Shown here one piece after another: positions 11,001 to 23,026 of a stretch of DNA of 64,000 nt. A program made the position numbers and the translations under genes. The DNA comes from Leidyana gryllorum EB-2025a (lineage: Eukaryota; Apicomplexa). Position 1 is the stretch's first letter, and each line of letters starts with the position of its first letter. The notes beneath the pieces are model-generated. The model made no database searches, was not told where the DNA came from, and saw only the letters and a list, made by a program, of their open reading frames with translations. The stretch covers positions 18,081 to 82,080 of the forward strand of contig JBLWGC010000021.1 in assembly GCA_048772705.1 (NCBI GenBank), in the 5' to 3' direction.

Positions 11001-14000
11001 GTGGGAATTTGCGTATCTCCTGCCAGTTTGCGGGATGGACCTCATCTTTGGCCAAGTCGACGTAGGGTTTCAGAATAGCCATTGCCTTCAATTGCACCTT
11101 CTCGACAATGGTTGTATCGTAAAAGTCACTGACACTCTGTGTGAGGGACTCGAGAGTGGTCATATGGCGATGAACCTTCTCCAACTCTTTGGAAACCAAA
11201 TACTCCATGGATTGGTGGATTTGTAAAAGATGTCGGACAAATCCGTCTCTGTGTCGGTAAAAAGGGCGATGGTCAGCAGACGGGTGGCTGGCTTACTTTG
11301 TCTGATTAGAAGCGGCTTCATACAAAGTACTGATCCAGGTAGCTGTGCTCGTGGGGGCGGTTTTGGGAGACATCAGGGGAGATGTGGAGCTCATTCCCTG
11401 CTCCGGATACCCCATGACGGCTTCGAATCCGAACACTGGGATCAGCAGCTTCCGTTGAGTGTCGAGAATCTTGTCGGCCAGCAGAGAGCGATTGCTGAGG
11501 AGGACTTGCAGTACTCTATGAGGAAACAACAGTGGTTTTTCAACTGCTCAGACGGCAATGAAGACTCACCTGGACTCCCGAGTCTCGGCTGTGCGTTTGA
11601 ATATAACCATTAGTTTCCGTGCATTGATATCAGATCTGATCTCATCAAACACATCGACTTCGGGGAGGCTCTCTTGTTCCGTCGAGTCACCGTCATCCTC
11701 GTCTTTGACAACGCCTTTCTCTGACGCCCGAGACGACATTCGACTCAGTCCACTGTTGGACTCGTCCGTCGAGTCGTCAATGTCTCTCTGTAATACGTAT
11801 TCGGACGCCTGGCTGTTCTCCTGGTCCAGAGAGGCACAATCGTTCGCGTCATCTAACGCGTCGCCGCCGTTGTGTAGTGACGCTCCCTGAATACTGAAAC
11901 CGTCAAACTCGTCATCGTCCCCTCCGTCTGTCACTGGGAACACTTTCCGATAGTCTATGTCAACCTGATTGGCCATGTGGAGGTACACACTATACACATC
12001 GCGCGATCGACAACCTGAAATGGACGTGTGGACAATTAATTATCGTCAAAGACAGTGCGTTGCGCTGCGCTTACCCTCGACTTCGGCTATTTCAAAGTTC
12101 AGCAATTCATCAATCGCAAACTGAACTCCCATTGAGTCTTTGGGGCGATCGCACACCTTAACCCAACGTGAGTACTCCTCTTTGCTCCAAACACCGTCTT
12201 GATCAGCGTCAAAGTGGTCGAATATAAGCCCCACTTTCTCAACTAGAGTCAATGATGCCGGATTGGGGTACTTGGGATGTGCCACCAAAGCCAAATCAAA
12301 TTCGAGAGGTGTGTCCGCTTCCAGATGCTCAAACGACCAACGGGCAAATGTGTATCCTGGAGCTGTACTCGTCACTGTGATCGAACCTCCGTGTAGCAGA
12401 GCTGTCTCGCCCGGATCCAGTAGCGTTGCACACCGCTCTCCTCGAGCCATCGCTTCACTCAAAGATACCAATCGCCCTCCATTCTGGAACTCCCCGTCCA
12501 GCCCTGTCACCAAAGCAAATCGGGTCACTGTGAACTTTGAATCCGATGGAGCCACAATAGCTTGAATTCGCCACTTCACTTCGTGCTGTGTCCACAGGCC
12601 AGAGGTCATCGGTACAAAGCACTCTGTTCTTACCGCCGGTGGTCTTGTAGCACCCATGACCGGCTCACCAACCGTCAACTGATGCTGCGTTGGAGGCTTT
12701 CCTACTGTGGCCGACAACCGTCGTTTGTGCCTTGTCCAGAGGCCCCGATCCTTCGCCAACGCTTGCCGGGCTAAGGTTGCTTGTTGACGCTCGAGATTAC
12801 GTCGCCGACGAAGGTGAGCTCCAAGTCTGTCTACTTCATCGCCTGTGCTCTCTACTTCTTGCAAGCGGAAATGTTTGTCATTCTCGAACCAGTAATCCAG
12901 CGATACGCCGAGCAGTTTTGGGAAGTTCTTGGAGATGAACGCATAGATCGTCTCCTGAAAGATCGTGTGTGCGCACACAGAATGCGAGTCATGTCTCCTA
13001 CCCGTGCATTCTCAAAACTCTTCGTGATTGACCATCCGACGAAGGCAATACTGCCCAGCATAACACCCGCTGCGCAGATTGGGAGTTAAGACATTGCTTG
13101 GCGTGCCAAACTTACTCGGGGCGAATTCAGCAAAGTTGACCAAACCACTGACCAGGAGCCAACAACCACTTTGAATTAAGAGCCAGATGGCAGCCAAATA
13201 GCCAAGGAACCACATAGCTGTGAGGACACGACGCAAGGGATCAACGGGATAATTGAGCCATCCACGAACATAGGGACTTAAGAAGCTGTAGAGCAGTAGA
13301 GCCCCTGTGACAGTCAATGCAAGGGCATAACCCAAAGCCATATGCAAAGGCATCTGCCAGAAAAAGGCCATTTTGTGTTGTACGAAGACAATATCAGCCA
13401 CAATTGCGGGATCCGGCTCCATGACACGACCTCTTACAAACTCCTGCATTTTGAGTATGCGTGGTGACCAGCGTTTTGGCTGGCGGACTTACCCTCATAA
13501 GCATGTTATGGAGCAGAAGCATTCCAACGAAAGCGATGGGGAGAGCCGCGGCAGCAGGTAGTCTGGTCAAGTCGGTGCCCAGTAAGATTTGTGGCACCAA
13601 CATGTAGGTGAGCCATCGTTCGCTTTCGTAGCGCTCATTGGTCAGCCCGTGTACGATATAGCTGTAAGATATTGTCGAATTGCTCGCGGTATCGCTGGTC
13701 ATTGCTGCTTACTCGTCGTCCCGAGGCTCTCTACAGAGGCGGAAGAGTGATCGGAAGATACCGTTGTGTGACAGAGACCAGGGGTGCATTGGCATTTGAT
13801 TATTGATACAGAAGCGAATGTCAGGACTGGCACTCCACCAGAACGGATCGTAGTCGATCGACAGATTGAGAATGATCGGAATCTTTGCACTGATCGATCT
13901 GAGCAACGAAGAAAGAAGAGTGATCTGTTTGGGGGTGGTCTCCGACACTCACTTGTATACGTCCACACGTTCTGTGTTGGCCGCTGCCGACTCAAAAATG

Positions 14001-17000
14001 GCGTCGTCACCCCCTTTTGGGCCTTTGCCGGCGCGCAGGAGGGCCTCCACTGAGAGGAGGCCCGAGTCGTCGGCTTCTGCACTGAACCCCTCGGAAGTGA
14101 TACCGCCTCGGAGAGTGATGAGGCGTGAATGTGAACTGGCCACACACTGTCCGGGACAATGCACGACGTCTTTATAAAAGTGTTCGAAGGGAAGGGGGCG
14201 TCTGAGATTTTGTATAATGCGAACATTGCGATTCTCAACTTGGACTTGATGGGTTCTGAGAGTTCTTTCTGACACATGTTGCATCTCGCAGCCGGTTGTG
14301 GAGCAGAAGGCTGCGTACGCGTACTCAAACTCGCAGAGTGTGAGTGTCCTCATGATGAAGAAGAGGTTTGAGAGTGCCAATACGGGCACCGGTTTCTCTC
14401 TTGTATATGGGACATCGGTCATGATGAGGCTGACAACTTTGAACATTTCGGTGTTATCGCTGAAGGGGACATCCACGAGCCATACGAAACTCGATGTATT
14501 GGGAATTAGAGCGCCATTCTTCAAACTCGTCAGATATCTTCTTGTGTGGGCGTCGACAACGTGGATGTAAACTTGATTGGGGGGTTCCACACCGCCCTCA
14601 CCCGCGTGCCATTGCCACCGCACCAAAAAGTCACACCCTTGCAGCAGCTGAGCCCCCGCAATGTCTGTCGCAGTCTTTGTGTTACAAACGGGTTTCAATG
14701 TCTTCTTACCATCGTTAAAGTACGGAGACCACGGGTTCCGATGGGACAGCAAGTTACGCTTCTCTATCAACGGCTGTACGGGGGCGACCGGGATCACTCC
14801 CTGCAGTGCACCCCACGGTATACCCTTTGAGTCTTGCAGTGGAAGGAACACTTGTGCCTCGCTCGCTCCACTTACAGCGGCGTGCACCAGCGTATTGACA
14901 ACATCCACAGTGCTTCCCCTCGCGGTAGCGAGCCACAGTGAGGAAGCAGTGTTGGTTACGAATATATAAAAGTACGGCTGAGTCAACAACTCCATCTCCA
15001 GCACCAACTCCCCCGGCATCTCCAATACATCGTGATATATTCCTTCGTGCAGCCGAGTCAAATCGTCATGTTGCCGCCGAATACCCGTCGCTCTGCTCGC
15101 GGTTCGGCATCGAGCCAGCCTCTCTCGGAACCGATGCTCCGCCATCTTCTCCGGATGGATACTATAGAGGTGAACTTGGACGTCGATATTGCCCTCCAAT
15201 CCGTTCGCCACATTGGTCGCAGTGTGAATTCGACCCATATTCGCCTGATGCTCAATTATCAAACGCAAATTCTTCAACTTCAACTGAAATGAGAACGGAT
15301 TCACCGGCCGACAGTATTTGTGAATGAAATACAGCAGCGAACTCGGCCGCCGACGCTGAAACATTCCCCCTGAAATAATAGAGAGAACCGAAAATCCTCA
15401 CGCACCTCCCAATCAATACACAAACTCACAGATCAAAAGAGGCCAATCAGTCATTGACAGTGGCCGATTCAGAGTCACCGCCTCCGACCACGACGATGCC
15501 ATCACCAACCGCTGCACTCGATCACACCCAAAGATACGTACACGATATCGACGGTCCGTCCGCAGTCTCCAGTGCTGCTTGTGACCACCCAAGAGGCCTC
15601 GGTCAGCCCCAGCGCCCCACTTGTCAGAACTGCACGGAATTCTAATCTCCTTTTGAGGACCCGATAGTGTCGATATAATCTTCACTTTCTTCAGCGGAAA
15701 GTATAACAGGATTTCATCCTTCCGCAATGAAGCCCAACTCAAAGACGCCGCAGACTGACGCTTCGCCTTCGGCGCGTCCATATCCCGCAGAATACACAAA
15801 ATGTAACTGAAACGACTCAAATCGCCACCAGAAGTCCATCGAACCACAAATCCGCACGATGTCGAATGACTAATCAGACGCGATACATTGATGTGCCATT
15901 GCTGCGATGGCGGACGGCATATCGCGTTATCCAAACGCCACGATGCTGTATTTGTAATAGAATCCTCCAAAACGTACCCTTCAAACACAGAAAAGTGAAG
16001 TGACTTGAGCGTATGAGTCAAAAACAGCCACGCCCCCACCAAACTGATAGCAGCGTTCAGAACAATCGCCATCGCAAACTTCCACGTGTGCTGCAAAGTC
16101 ACCCGCTGCGTCAGTATCGCGTCATTGTATAACTCAAATACAATGTCGTCACTGTCAAAACGGGATCCCTCTGACCACACTGCTGTCACTCCTCCAATAC
16201 GCATCGATTGTAACGCGTGCCAAAACACACGATACTCCTGTTCGTGCAGCCTATCAGTACAGTTGTCGTAACCCAGATAACTCGGTGGCAGAAAGGTTCC
16301 GATCGTCTTCTCCGGGGCCTTCCAGGGCCAAAGCATTCGACGTTCAGCCGAATACCGACAATGCCGCGTCCTGTCCAGAGTTATCACACTCTCCTTGTCG
16401 CCGTCGCCCTCATCCGAGTCGTCATCTGTATCGTAATAATCAACCGCCAACCTCCGCGAATGTTCCCTCTCGGGCAACGTTCGCTTATTTAATAATTCAT
16501 ACAGTGCTTCCTCTTGTTCTGCGTTCGCAGGACAGTAAAGTCCATAAATATGCAGCTGAAAACAAAAATTGAACACAATGACACATTGCCAATGGGCTGA
16601 CGAGGAAGCATCACAAACAATAATCAAATAAAACGCAATATGAAAGCTCCAAGTAATCCGGGACAAACGAGATCGAAAGCTCAAATGATGAAAAGCTCAA
16701 ATGATCGAAAGCTCAAATGATGAAAAGCTCAAATGACGGAAAGCTCAAATGATCGAAAGCTCAAATGATGGAAAGCTCAAATGATCAAAGAATCGATAGA
16801 TCGAAGATCAAACAAATTAGGGGCGAAGAGGATCGCACGGCCGAGGGAAGAAGGGTCGAAGATCAAACAAATTAGGAAATATTGAACGGCCGAGGGACGA
16901 TGGATCGAAATAACAAATAATTCATGGGGCGGGGAAGAACTCCAACGATCAAATGGTAAAGGAATTCGTGGCGGAGCTTCAAAAGACGATACAATAGGGA

Positions 17001-19609
17001 TCCAACAATACACCAGAAATCTGCAATGCGCAATATGTCTCACTTTCAGAGGTAAGATTCGGGGATCCAATGCTCCGCCAGCCAGAAGAATAGTGTCAAT
17101 GTTGTGCCCCAGCAACGCTGGTGTGCTCACGAATTTCCACCGTCCCGTCGGCAGGTCCGGCCCTATCATGTCCGCCAGCACGATCCAAATCGAGTTCGGG
17201 GCTTCCTTGGTCCACCTCTTGATGGACTGGACTCGGGCCAAAGACATTTCGCTTAACTGCGGCAAACCACTCTGCCTTTCTCCTGCCCACGTATTCATAA
17301 GCTGCACCAAGTCCGTATGTCAGAATACCCATCAAGAGCCAAGTGTAAAACAAGTGGCTCAGTAGCCATCCATAGAGCAGTTCGGTGGTGGTGAGGGGTT
17401 TGACATAGTTCAAATCAAAGTAGGGACGCAGTTCCTCCATGCCAGTTGCGCGCGACCAGTCCGTTTTTATCATGTTCTGAACGCCTTGCAAAGCCGCTTT
17501 GTCCGGAATAACCAGCGGGCCCAGGTTCGGGTGGTCCCAGATCATTGGCTTGGCAGTTGTGGTCGTTGGCGGCACAACACCAGGCCAGAAGATCCTTCCC
17601 AAACTGCGATCGTAGAACGATCGGCGCAAGTGACGGGCACCTCGGCCAGAAGCAGGCACTAACACTGGTGCTGGCGCTGGCACGATATGCGTAGCAGACG
17701 CAGGAACATCAAGCAGCTCAGCATCATCGGGGGATAGAAGGTCCACAAAGTTTTCATCTGTTCCTACCGTGTCCGAAGGCAAGTCCTGTGAAATCAAATG
17801 TTCAGCAGACTTGATATAGAAAGGATTTTCGGTCAATCCGGCCTCCACAAGGATCCTACGTAGCTCTGGATCCTCTTCGAAAGGCAGTGGAGTGACCAAC
17901 ATATCCCAAGTTTGTTCATCATCTTCATGTTGTTTCAATTGAATGGACCCATCCGTCTGAGCCATAACACGGGCCCAATCCTCCTCTTCCGCGGTGATAA
18001 TGAGGGGTTCCTCCGTCCGTATAGTGGCAACGGCCACTCCGCCGTCGAAGCGAACCGTCATATTCCGTGGATCAAGATCTGCGCGTAAATGTAACTATCC
18101 AAATGTGTTGAGGTGCGGGCTCGAAGTTGTTTGTTTGTAAACACGTGTCTCCCTCCATATTTATTGGGGTAACCAGGATTGATGAATGATAATCATTGCG
18201 CACGCGCGCGCACACACTCGAATGCGCACAGTGACTTACCAGGTTGTCCGGGTGGCATTTTGGTGGATACCCCGAAGTCCAGGTAGCCGTCCTTAATGGA
18301 CAAGTCGATTAAAGGTGCTGTAAGGGCCTTGATGAAGACATCACCGTCACTGAAGTCGGCGACTATCGAGGTGGCTGCTCGCAGAGGGGTCATGATGAAT
18401 ATGTCGCTGAATTCATCTGACAATTTATATGTCAATGTGACGGTGTCGAATATATAGTCAGGTGCCAGATGTAAACTGATTGAGCACTGCGAAAGTCAAG
18501 TCCGTCTGAGAGCAAGTTCGGGTAGCGGTAAGGACGGCCTACCCTGAACCAGAACGATAGCCATCTGCGCGTGAGGCGAATGTCATAAGTGCCGGCATCC
18601 ATATCGATGTTCTGAAAGGCTGTTGTGGATTGAAATATTCGTGGTGTGGGCTGTTATTGATAGACGTACAATTAGATTCTCGAACTAGTAGACTCATAGG
18701 ATAGCTGAACCATGTCATCTGTTGGAGCCAGGCGCGGAGTACGATTGAAGACTGGCCGTGATCTTCAGGGCGTAGGGGTCTCGCATATATATCACAGATT
18801 TGAGCATTGATATTGAGCTTTGCATTGGGGACGAGTGGAAATGCTTCATCGATAACGATACGTCTAACCAAGCTAATGAATAGGCGGGCGCCAAACAGCA
18901 AGAAGAGGATAACAAGGATGAGATGTTTGATTGGGGGGGTCGTCTTGGTACGGGCGAGAGCAATTCCGACATCAGCAGGGACAGTTTGTCGCTTGAAGTC
19001 CCCTCCAGCAGTTCCTGTATCCTCTTCCCCGGGTCGACTATCACGACGGTCATGCTCTCTGCTCGATTCAGCTGCTTGACCTTGACTAATTTCATGTGGA
19101 TCTTCAGATAGGCGTCGAAGACTGGGGGCCTGTTTGGCTTGACGGCGTCTGTGATGTATTTCTTCACTGACAGATTTTGGATCTTGTGCTGCTAATTGAG
19201 GGTCATTGCTGGGAATATTGCCTCCCAATTGTCGGTTGAACGAATTCCTCTGATCTGCTGGATACCTTCTGGACGTCGAGATGATCAGACTGGACTCAGC
19301 AGCCGCTACAGTCTCAAGATCAAAGCCATAAGTACTCAATGCACTTTGAGCCTTTTGGATGACATTCACTGGCCTGGGGGCGAGTAGACTTTTGGTAATG
19401 TCATTCAGACCCCGCGCTGTCACCGCCCTTTCCCCTTCTACCTCTAATTCTGCTTGTTGATCTTCTTCCGCTATCTTCACCGTCGGAATGGTTATGGAGA
19501 TGTGGGCTGGTTTCCCTCGACTATGAACGTTGATGTTCTCATCTGGCACGAAACTACCGTCAGCCTCCAGAGAACCCACCACACTGCTGGTGTCGCTGCG
19601 GCTCCACAT
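8059..19609 (-). CDS. Giant polytopic membrane protein with two EF-hands
   Basis: No known family recognised. I traced 17 exons on the minus strand from ATG 19609 to the stop at 8059; their sum is exactly 3,385 codons. Introns are mostly 46-67 nt. Exceptions are 161 nt (18079-18239), 488 nt (16556-17043) and one proposed 34-nt intron (17257-17290). Visible parts in order: a disordered N terminus, a first membrane helix (about 18890-18960, LVILFLLFGARLFISLV), repeated extramembrane domains of beta-rich look, further helices near 17350, 16050, 13590, 13200-13390 and 13050, a canonical EF-hand DADQDGVWSKEE (12175-12210), a Ser/Asp-rich acidic stretch (11600-11950), long helical segments, a second EF-hand DTNHDMSLDMRE (8942-8977), a helix near 8830 and a soluble tail. 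Calcium-regulated membrane function is inferred. The joins across 17257-17290 and 16556-17043 are the weakest, and two adjacent genes remain possible. Confidence 0.6.
8315..8328. repeat. ACACACGCGTGTGT palindrome in the last intron of the giant gene
   Basis: Perfect 14-bp inverted repeat with a CGCG core within a 64-nt intron (8280-8343); a variant of the recurring palindrome. Confidence 0.75.
12967..12978. repeat. GTGTGCGCACAC palindrome in an intron of the giant gene
   Basis: Perfect 12-bp inverted repeat in the 47-nt intron 12955-13001; here the GTGT arm comes first, the opposite order to most other copies. Confidence 0.75.
16675..16786. repeat. 16-bp minisatellite, seven units
   Basis: Seven head-to-tail copies of a 16-bp unit, consensus GAAAGCTCAAATGATG, with the last bases alternating GATG/GATC so that a 32-bp dimer is visible. 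It lies inside the unusually long 488-nt proposed intron of the giant membrane-protein gene. Confidence 0.9.
16801..16900. repeat. Two copies of a roughly 55-bp degenerate repeat
   Basis: The 20-base word TCGAAGATCAAACAAATTAG occurs at 16801 and 16856, each followed about 20 bases later by ACGGCCGAGGGA. It directly follows the 16-bp minisatellite. Confidence 0.8.
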
Positions 19610-19656
19610 GCAATCTGGGCCTCCAAAACTGATCACAAAAAAAAGGGACCTTCATC
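19610..19656. promoter_or_regulatory. 47-bp bidirectional promoter region
   Basis: Only 47 bp separate the start codon of the giant EF-hand protein (minus) from the anoctamin start codon (plus). It includes an A-run next to GGGACC. Both 5' UTRs and the promoter must fit here or overlap coding sequence. Confidence 0.5.
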
Positions 19657-22551
19657 ATGCAGCAACTGCGCCAAGCGCTTTGTGCTCCCTGTGAGGTTCT
19701 TACACCTCGTGACCCCGAGGCTACACCTTTACTCGCTGGAGACCGTCAGGGCTTCCAGCTCACTACCCATAATGCAGCTCGAAGAGAGATTGCCGTCGAC
19801 TCTGGTGCGTTCTACACCAATTTTCATCTTCCGAAACCGACATTATCAATGTCGCAGAGATCAGCCCCAAGCTGGATATGGAAACCTACAACGACTTTGA
19901 TGTCTGCTACGTCTGGCCGGCCGATTCCGGCACCAAAAGCAAAGTCATGAAGCAAGCTCAAGTTGAGAAATTGCTGCTCCAAGTGTGTCGCGCGCGTGTT
20001 GGTAAAAGCGTGTCTGAGCTCAATCGCATTGATAAACTCCATCCTGTCTACGGGATCTCACGTGGCGACATCAGAGGTAATAATGGTCGTTTTATGGTCG
20101 CTGTGTACGCGTAAATCTGCCGCCTGCTCGACAGAGATGCAAGCGGCCGACTTTCGTCAACTCCTGCGTCGCATTTTTCTCCGCGTAATCGAGCATGTGG
20201 GTGCCACGACCACGCAAGAGCAAGGACGCGACAAGAATAAGAACATTTTCATCCGGGTAATGCTTTGTTGAACCCTTTTGTGACACACAACTTACGCGCG
20301 CGCGTGCATACAGGCCCGCTTGTCCGAAACAGGATGCCAAGTGATTGCGGACTACAAAGGCTATCCGTTGCAGATTGATCGGGAATGCACTCGATTCAAA
20401 GAATTCAAGTGAGTTCTCACCCTGCGGTCGCTTTGGCCATTTTCTGCCTTCAGGAACGATCCCGAATTCGCTCCACCTTACATGGTGTACGAGCGTTCGA
20501 TAGAGCTGTATCCTCGAGGAACACAGCCGCCTCGTCAAATCTGGCAAAGATACGATCGGTTGAGCCGAAGGATCTACGGTACCCGAACGGGCGATGAAGA
20601 GGCATCAATTTTCCGTGACGTTGACCGCATCCGTCTGTTACGGATGGCGCTTTTTGAGTTCCTCAACATTGATTTGATGCTGAAGAACGGTTACATTTCG
20701 CAAGCGTTCGCGCTCAAACAGCCTGCTGTCGAAAAGGCTCTTGTGTCGCGATGGTGAGTCGGTACTGCCCTTTTCAGCGTGGATACGAAATATGCAGGGC
20801 CAATGTGAAGAGGATTTGGTCCTGGGAGCAGCCGATCGATGATGTGCGATCTTACTTTGGTGAGGAAGTCGCGATGTACTTCGCCTGGCTGGCTTTCTAC
20901 GCGAAGGGTTTGATACTGCCGGCTGGTGCCGGCCTACTGACGATGCTGTTGGTGATGTTGTTCAAGAAACAAGACAAGCCTCGGCATTGGATCAATTTGG
21001 TTCGCGCTATCTACTGTATTAGTTTGGGTGTCTGGGGAGCTGTCTTCAATGCTCGTTGGAAGCGTCGAGAGGTGAGATGGATGCAGCGGCTCGATAAATA
21101 AAGTGCTATCAATCGCTTAGAATCTCTTGGCACTACGTTGGGGTGTGGAGCAGGCTAACATTAGCCGCACCGCTAAGGAGGAGTCGCCCTGGTTCAAACC
21201 TGACTCTTATGTTGTTGACCCCGCACGGCCAGACAAATTTGCCCGAAGCTTCTCACCCAACAAGAAACGGATCCGTCAGCTGCTGACAACAACGTTTCTC
21301 GTTGTTTCGACTGTGATAGTCGTCTTTTTGATCAACGATGATCTGAATGGTGGGCCTGAAATGTGTGACTGGGCTCTCTTCCTATCTATCGCTCCTGACA
21401 GGTATGGCGTACAAACTGCTGGTAGGCGGTGAGCACAACGGTCTGGAGAGTTGGTTTGTGAGTTTCTTCAACCCGTCGATGGCCTCCAAGGCAGCATACA
21501 TTGCCTTCGCAACTTCTTTGGCGGTGAAAGGATACAATTCGGTGCGTCCAACAACAACAAGAGGCACTTATCATCTTCCCTTTGCAGCTCTGGAGCAGTC
21601 TTGTGTCCTGGCGCTTGGGAGAGTACGAGAATCACCAGTACCTCCAGGAGTACAATGACAGTGTTCACTTCAAGTTGTTCGTGTTCAAAGTGGCTAACTA
21701 CTTTGCCACTTTGTACTACTTGGCATTTTTTAAGGTGAGTGGAGGGATGATGTGATAGATCAATGAATTTCTCGCTCGCAGAGCTCGTTGCAAGGCTGTT
21801 CGGGAAGCAATGGCAGTTGCATTCCTGAGCTATCGAGTCAATTGAGATCTTTCTACATGTTGGATTTGCTCTCCACTGTGACGGGATTGATATCCCCATA
21901 CGTCAGCTACAACATTGCTCGATTCCGAGCTAAACCTGAAGAGGGAATGCCAGCCTACCAATATCAATCATACCTCCAGGCATACGATGGGATGGGCTCT
22001 GCGGACTTTATGGACCGCATCATCCAGTTTGGCTATACTGCTCTGTTCTCTGTGGCCTCACCTATCCTGCCGTTGCTTGGAATGTGCGTGAATATGGTGG
22101 AGCTGCGCACTGACGCCCTCAAACTATGCAAAGTTTACCAGCGACCTTTCCCGAGACAAGGTGAGGGTGCGATATATGGTACCGGAATCAAATTCGTTCC
22201 GTCGTTATGCAGCCGACAGCATTGGCACTTGGGACGATCTCCAGAAGGCTATGACTTTCTTCGGTATCATTTCCAACGTTTTTCTGTGCTGTTTCGCCAC
22301 TGTGGGCACCGAGCACTCCACGAGCACACGGCTGACGGCCTGTTTGGTAAGACTGAGTTGTGTAAATAGATGTTTTGGTGTCGAACGTTCAGATCATGAC
22401 ACTATCGGCGCTGGCGCTCAAAGATTATGTGGAGTATAAGCTGCCAGGCGACAGTCCGCGCTACAGATTGATGAAGACGCGGATGCAAGTTGTCGACTAT
22501 GAAGCCCTCTGGGGCGACAAGGAGATGGTGCACGTCAAGTCGGTGGAGTGA
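19657..22551 (+). CDS. Anoctamin/TMEM16 family membrane protein
   Basis: Twelve exons, traced with consistent phases, give exactly 781 residues, a normal anoctamin length. TMEM16 proteins are calcium-activated chloride channels or lipid scramblases. Typical features: the pre-TM1 segment DVRSYFGEEVAMYFAWLAFY, a TM block with LTMLLVMLF, the VFKVANYFATLYYLAFF helix, and the TM7-TM8 stretch QFGYTALFSVASPILPLLG followed by NMVELRTDALKL, where the Glu and Asp match family calcium ligands. The N-terminal 330 residues are cytosolic. Introns are 43-60 nt; one (20257-20313) carries a GCGCGCGCG run. The gene is divergent from the giant EF-hand membrane gene across 47 bp. Channel and scramblase activity cannot be told apart from sequence. 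Confidence 0.9.
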
Positions 22552-23026
22552 TCCTCCTCATTTTTCTTGTTCTTCTCGGACTTTGACTAACGAAACAACG
22601 GGGTTCGTGAGTCCCCTAACTGACCTTTGATTGCCCAAATTAAATCTGAAACCTTTTGAATCTGGATTTCTGGAGAGCAGGAAGAGCGATCTGGCCCTTT
22701 GCTGCGCCTGGATGCTATTTTTAACTGACAGCGATATGTCCGCCCCTATTTTGACGAGCATAGTGCTGGGACCCCATAAGCCTCATACCGACACGGAGGA
22801 TTGGTGGAAACAATTCTGTTGTTCCCAGTCATCTACAACAAAAGACGGAGATCTTCGAGTTACCTCCATCTCGAGAAGTAGCGAGAGACCAGCGCACATT
22901 AAGGAGTGGGAAGCTCTTTTGACAAAGGTGTCCGTTGGCCCGGTCGCATGAGGCATTGGGCGAGTGAAAGTGAAAGTTATAGATCACCAGTTTATATATG
23001 AATGACAGGAAAAAAGCCCTTAGCGA
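22552..23026. other. 475 bp between anoctamin and RING genes, no clear gene
   Basis: The only open frame of note starts at ATG 22712 and ends at 22951 (79 residues, MLFLTDSDMSAPIL...), Ser/Thr-rich with no recognisable domain. It could be a small gene or an unused frame. The remainder looks like ordinary intergenic sequence. Confidence 0.4.
22712..22951 (+). CDS. Possible small hypothetical protein
   Basis: Open frame of 79 residues with ATG start in an otherwise long gap for this compact region. It contains TDTEDWWKQFCC and a Ser-rich middle. No signal peptide, membrane helix or known motif is seen. Kept only because gaps this long are rare here. Confidence 0.2.
   Translation: MLFLTDSDMSAPILTSIVLGPHKPHTDTEDWWKQFCCSQSSTTKDGDLRVTSISRSSERPAHIKEWEALLTKVSVGPVA

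Noticed and set aside
17096-17256. Reading frame 1 tail of the giant gene ending at 17096
   Set aside because: It becomes Asp/Gly/Ala-rich without structure, while the alternative frame after a 34-nt intron looks protein-like and joins the next exon in phase. Not fully excluded.
18190-18225. GCGCGCGC/CACACA tracts as telomere-like or Z-DNA elements
   Set aside because: Short dinucleotide tracts inside an intron with no repeat array; simple microsatellite drift is enough.
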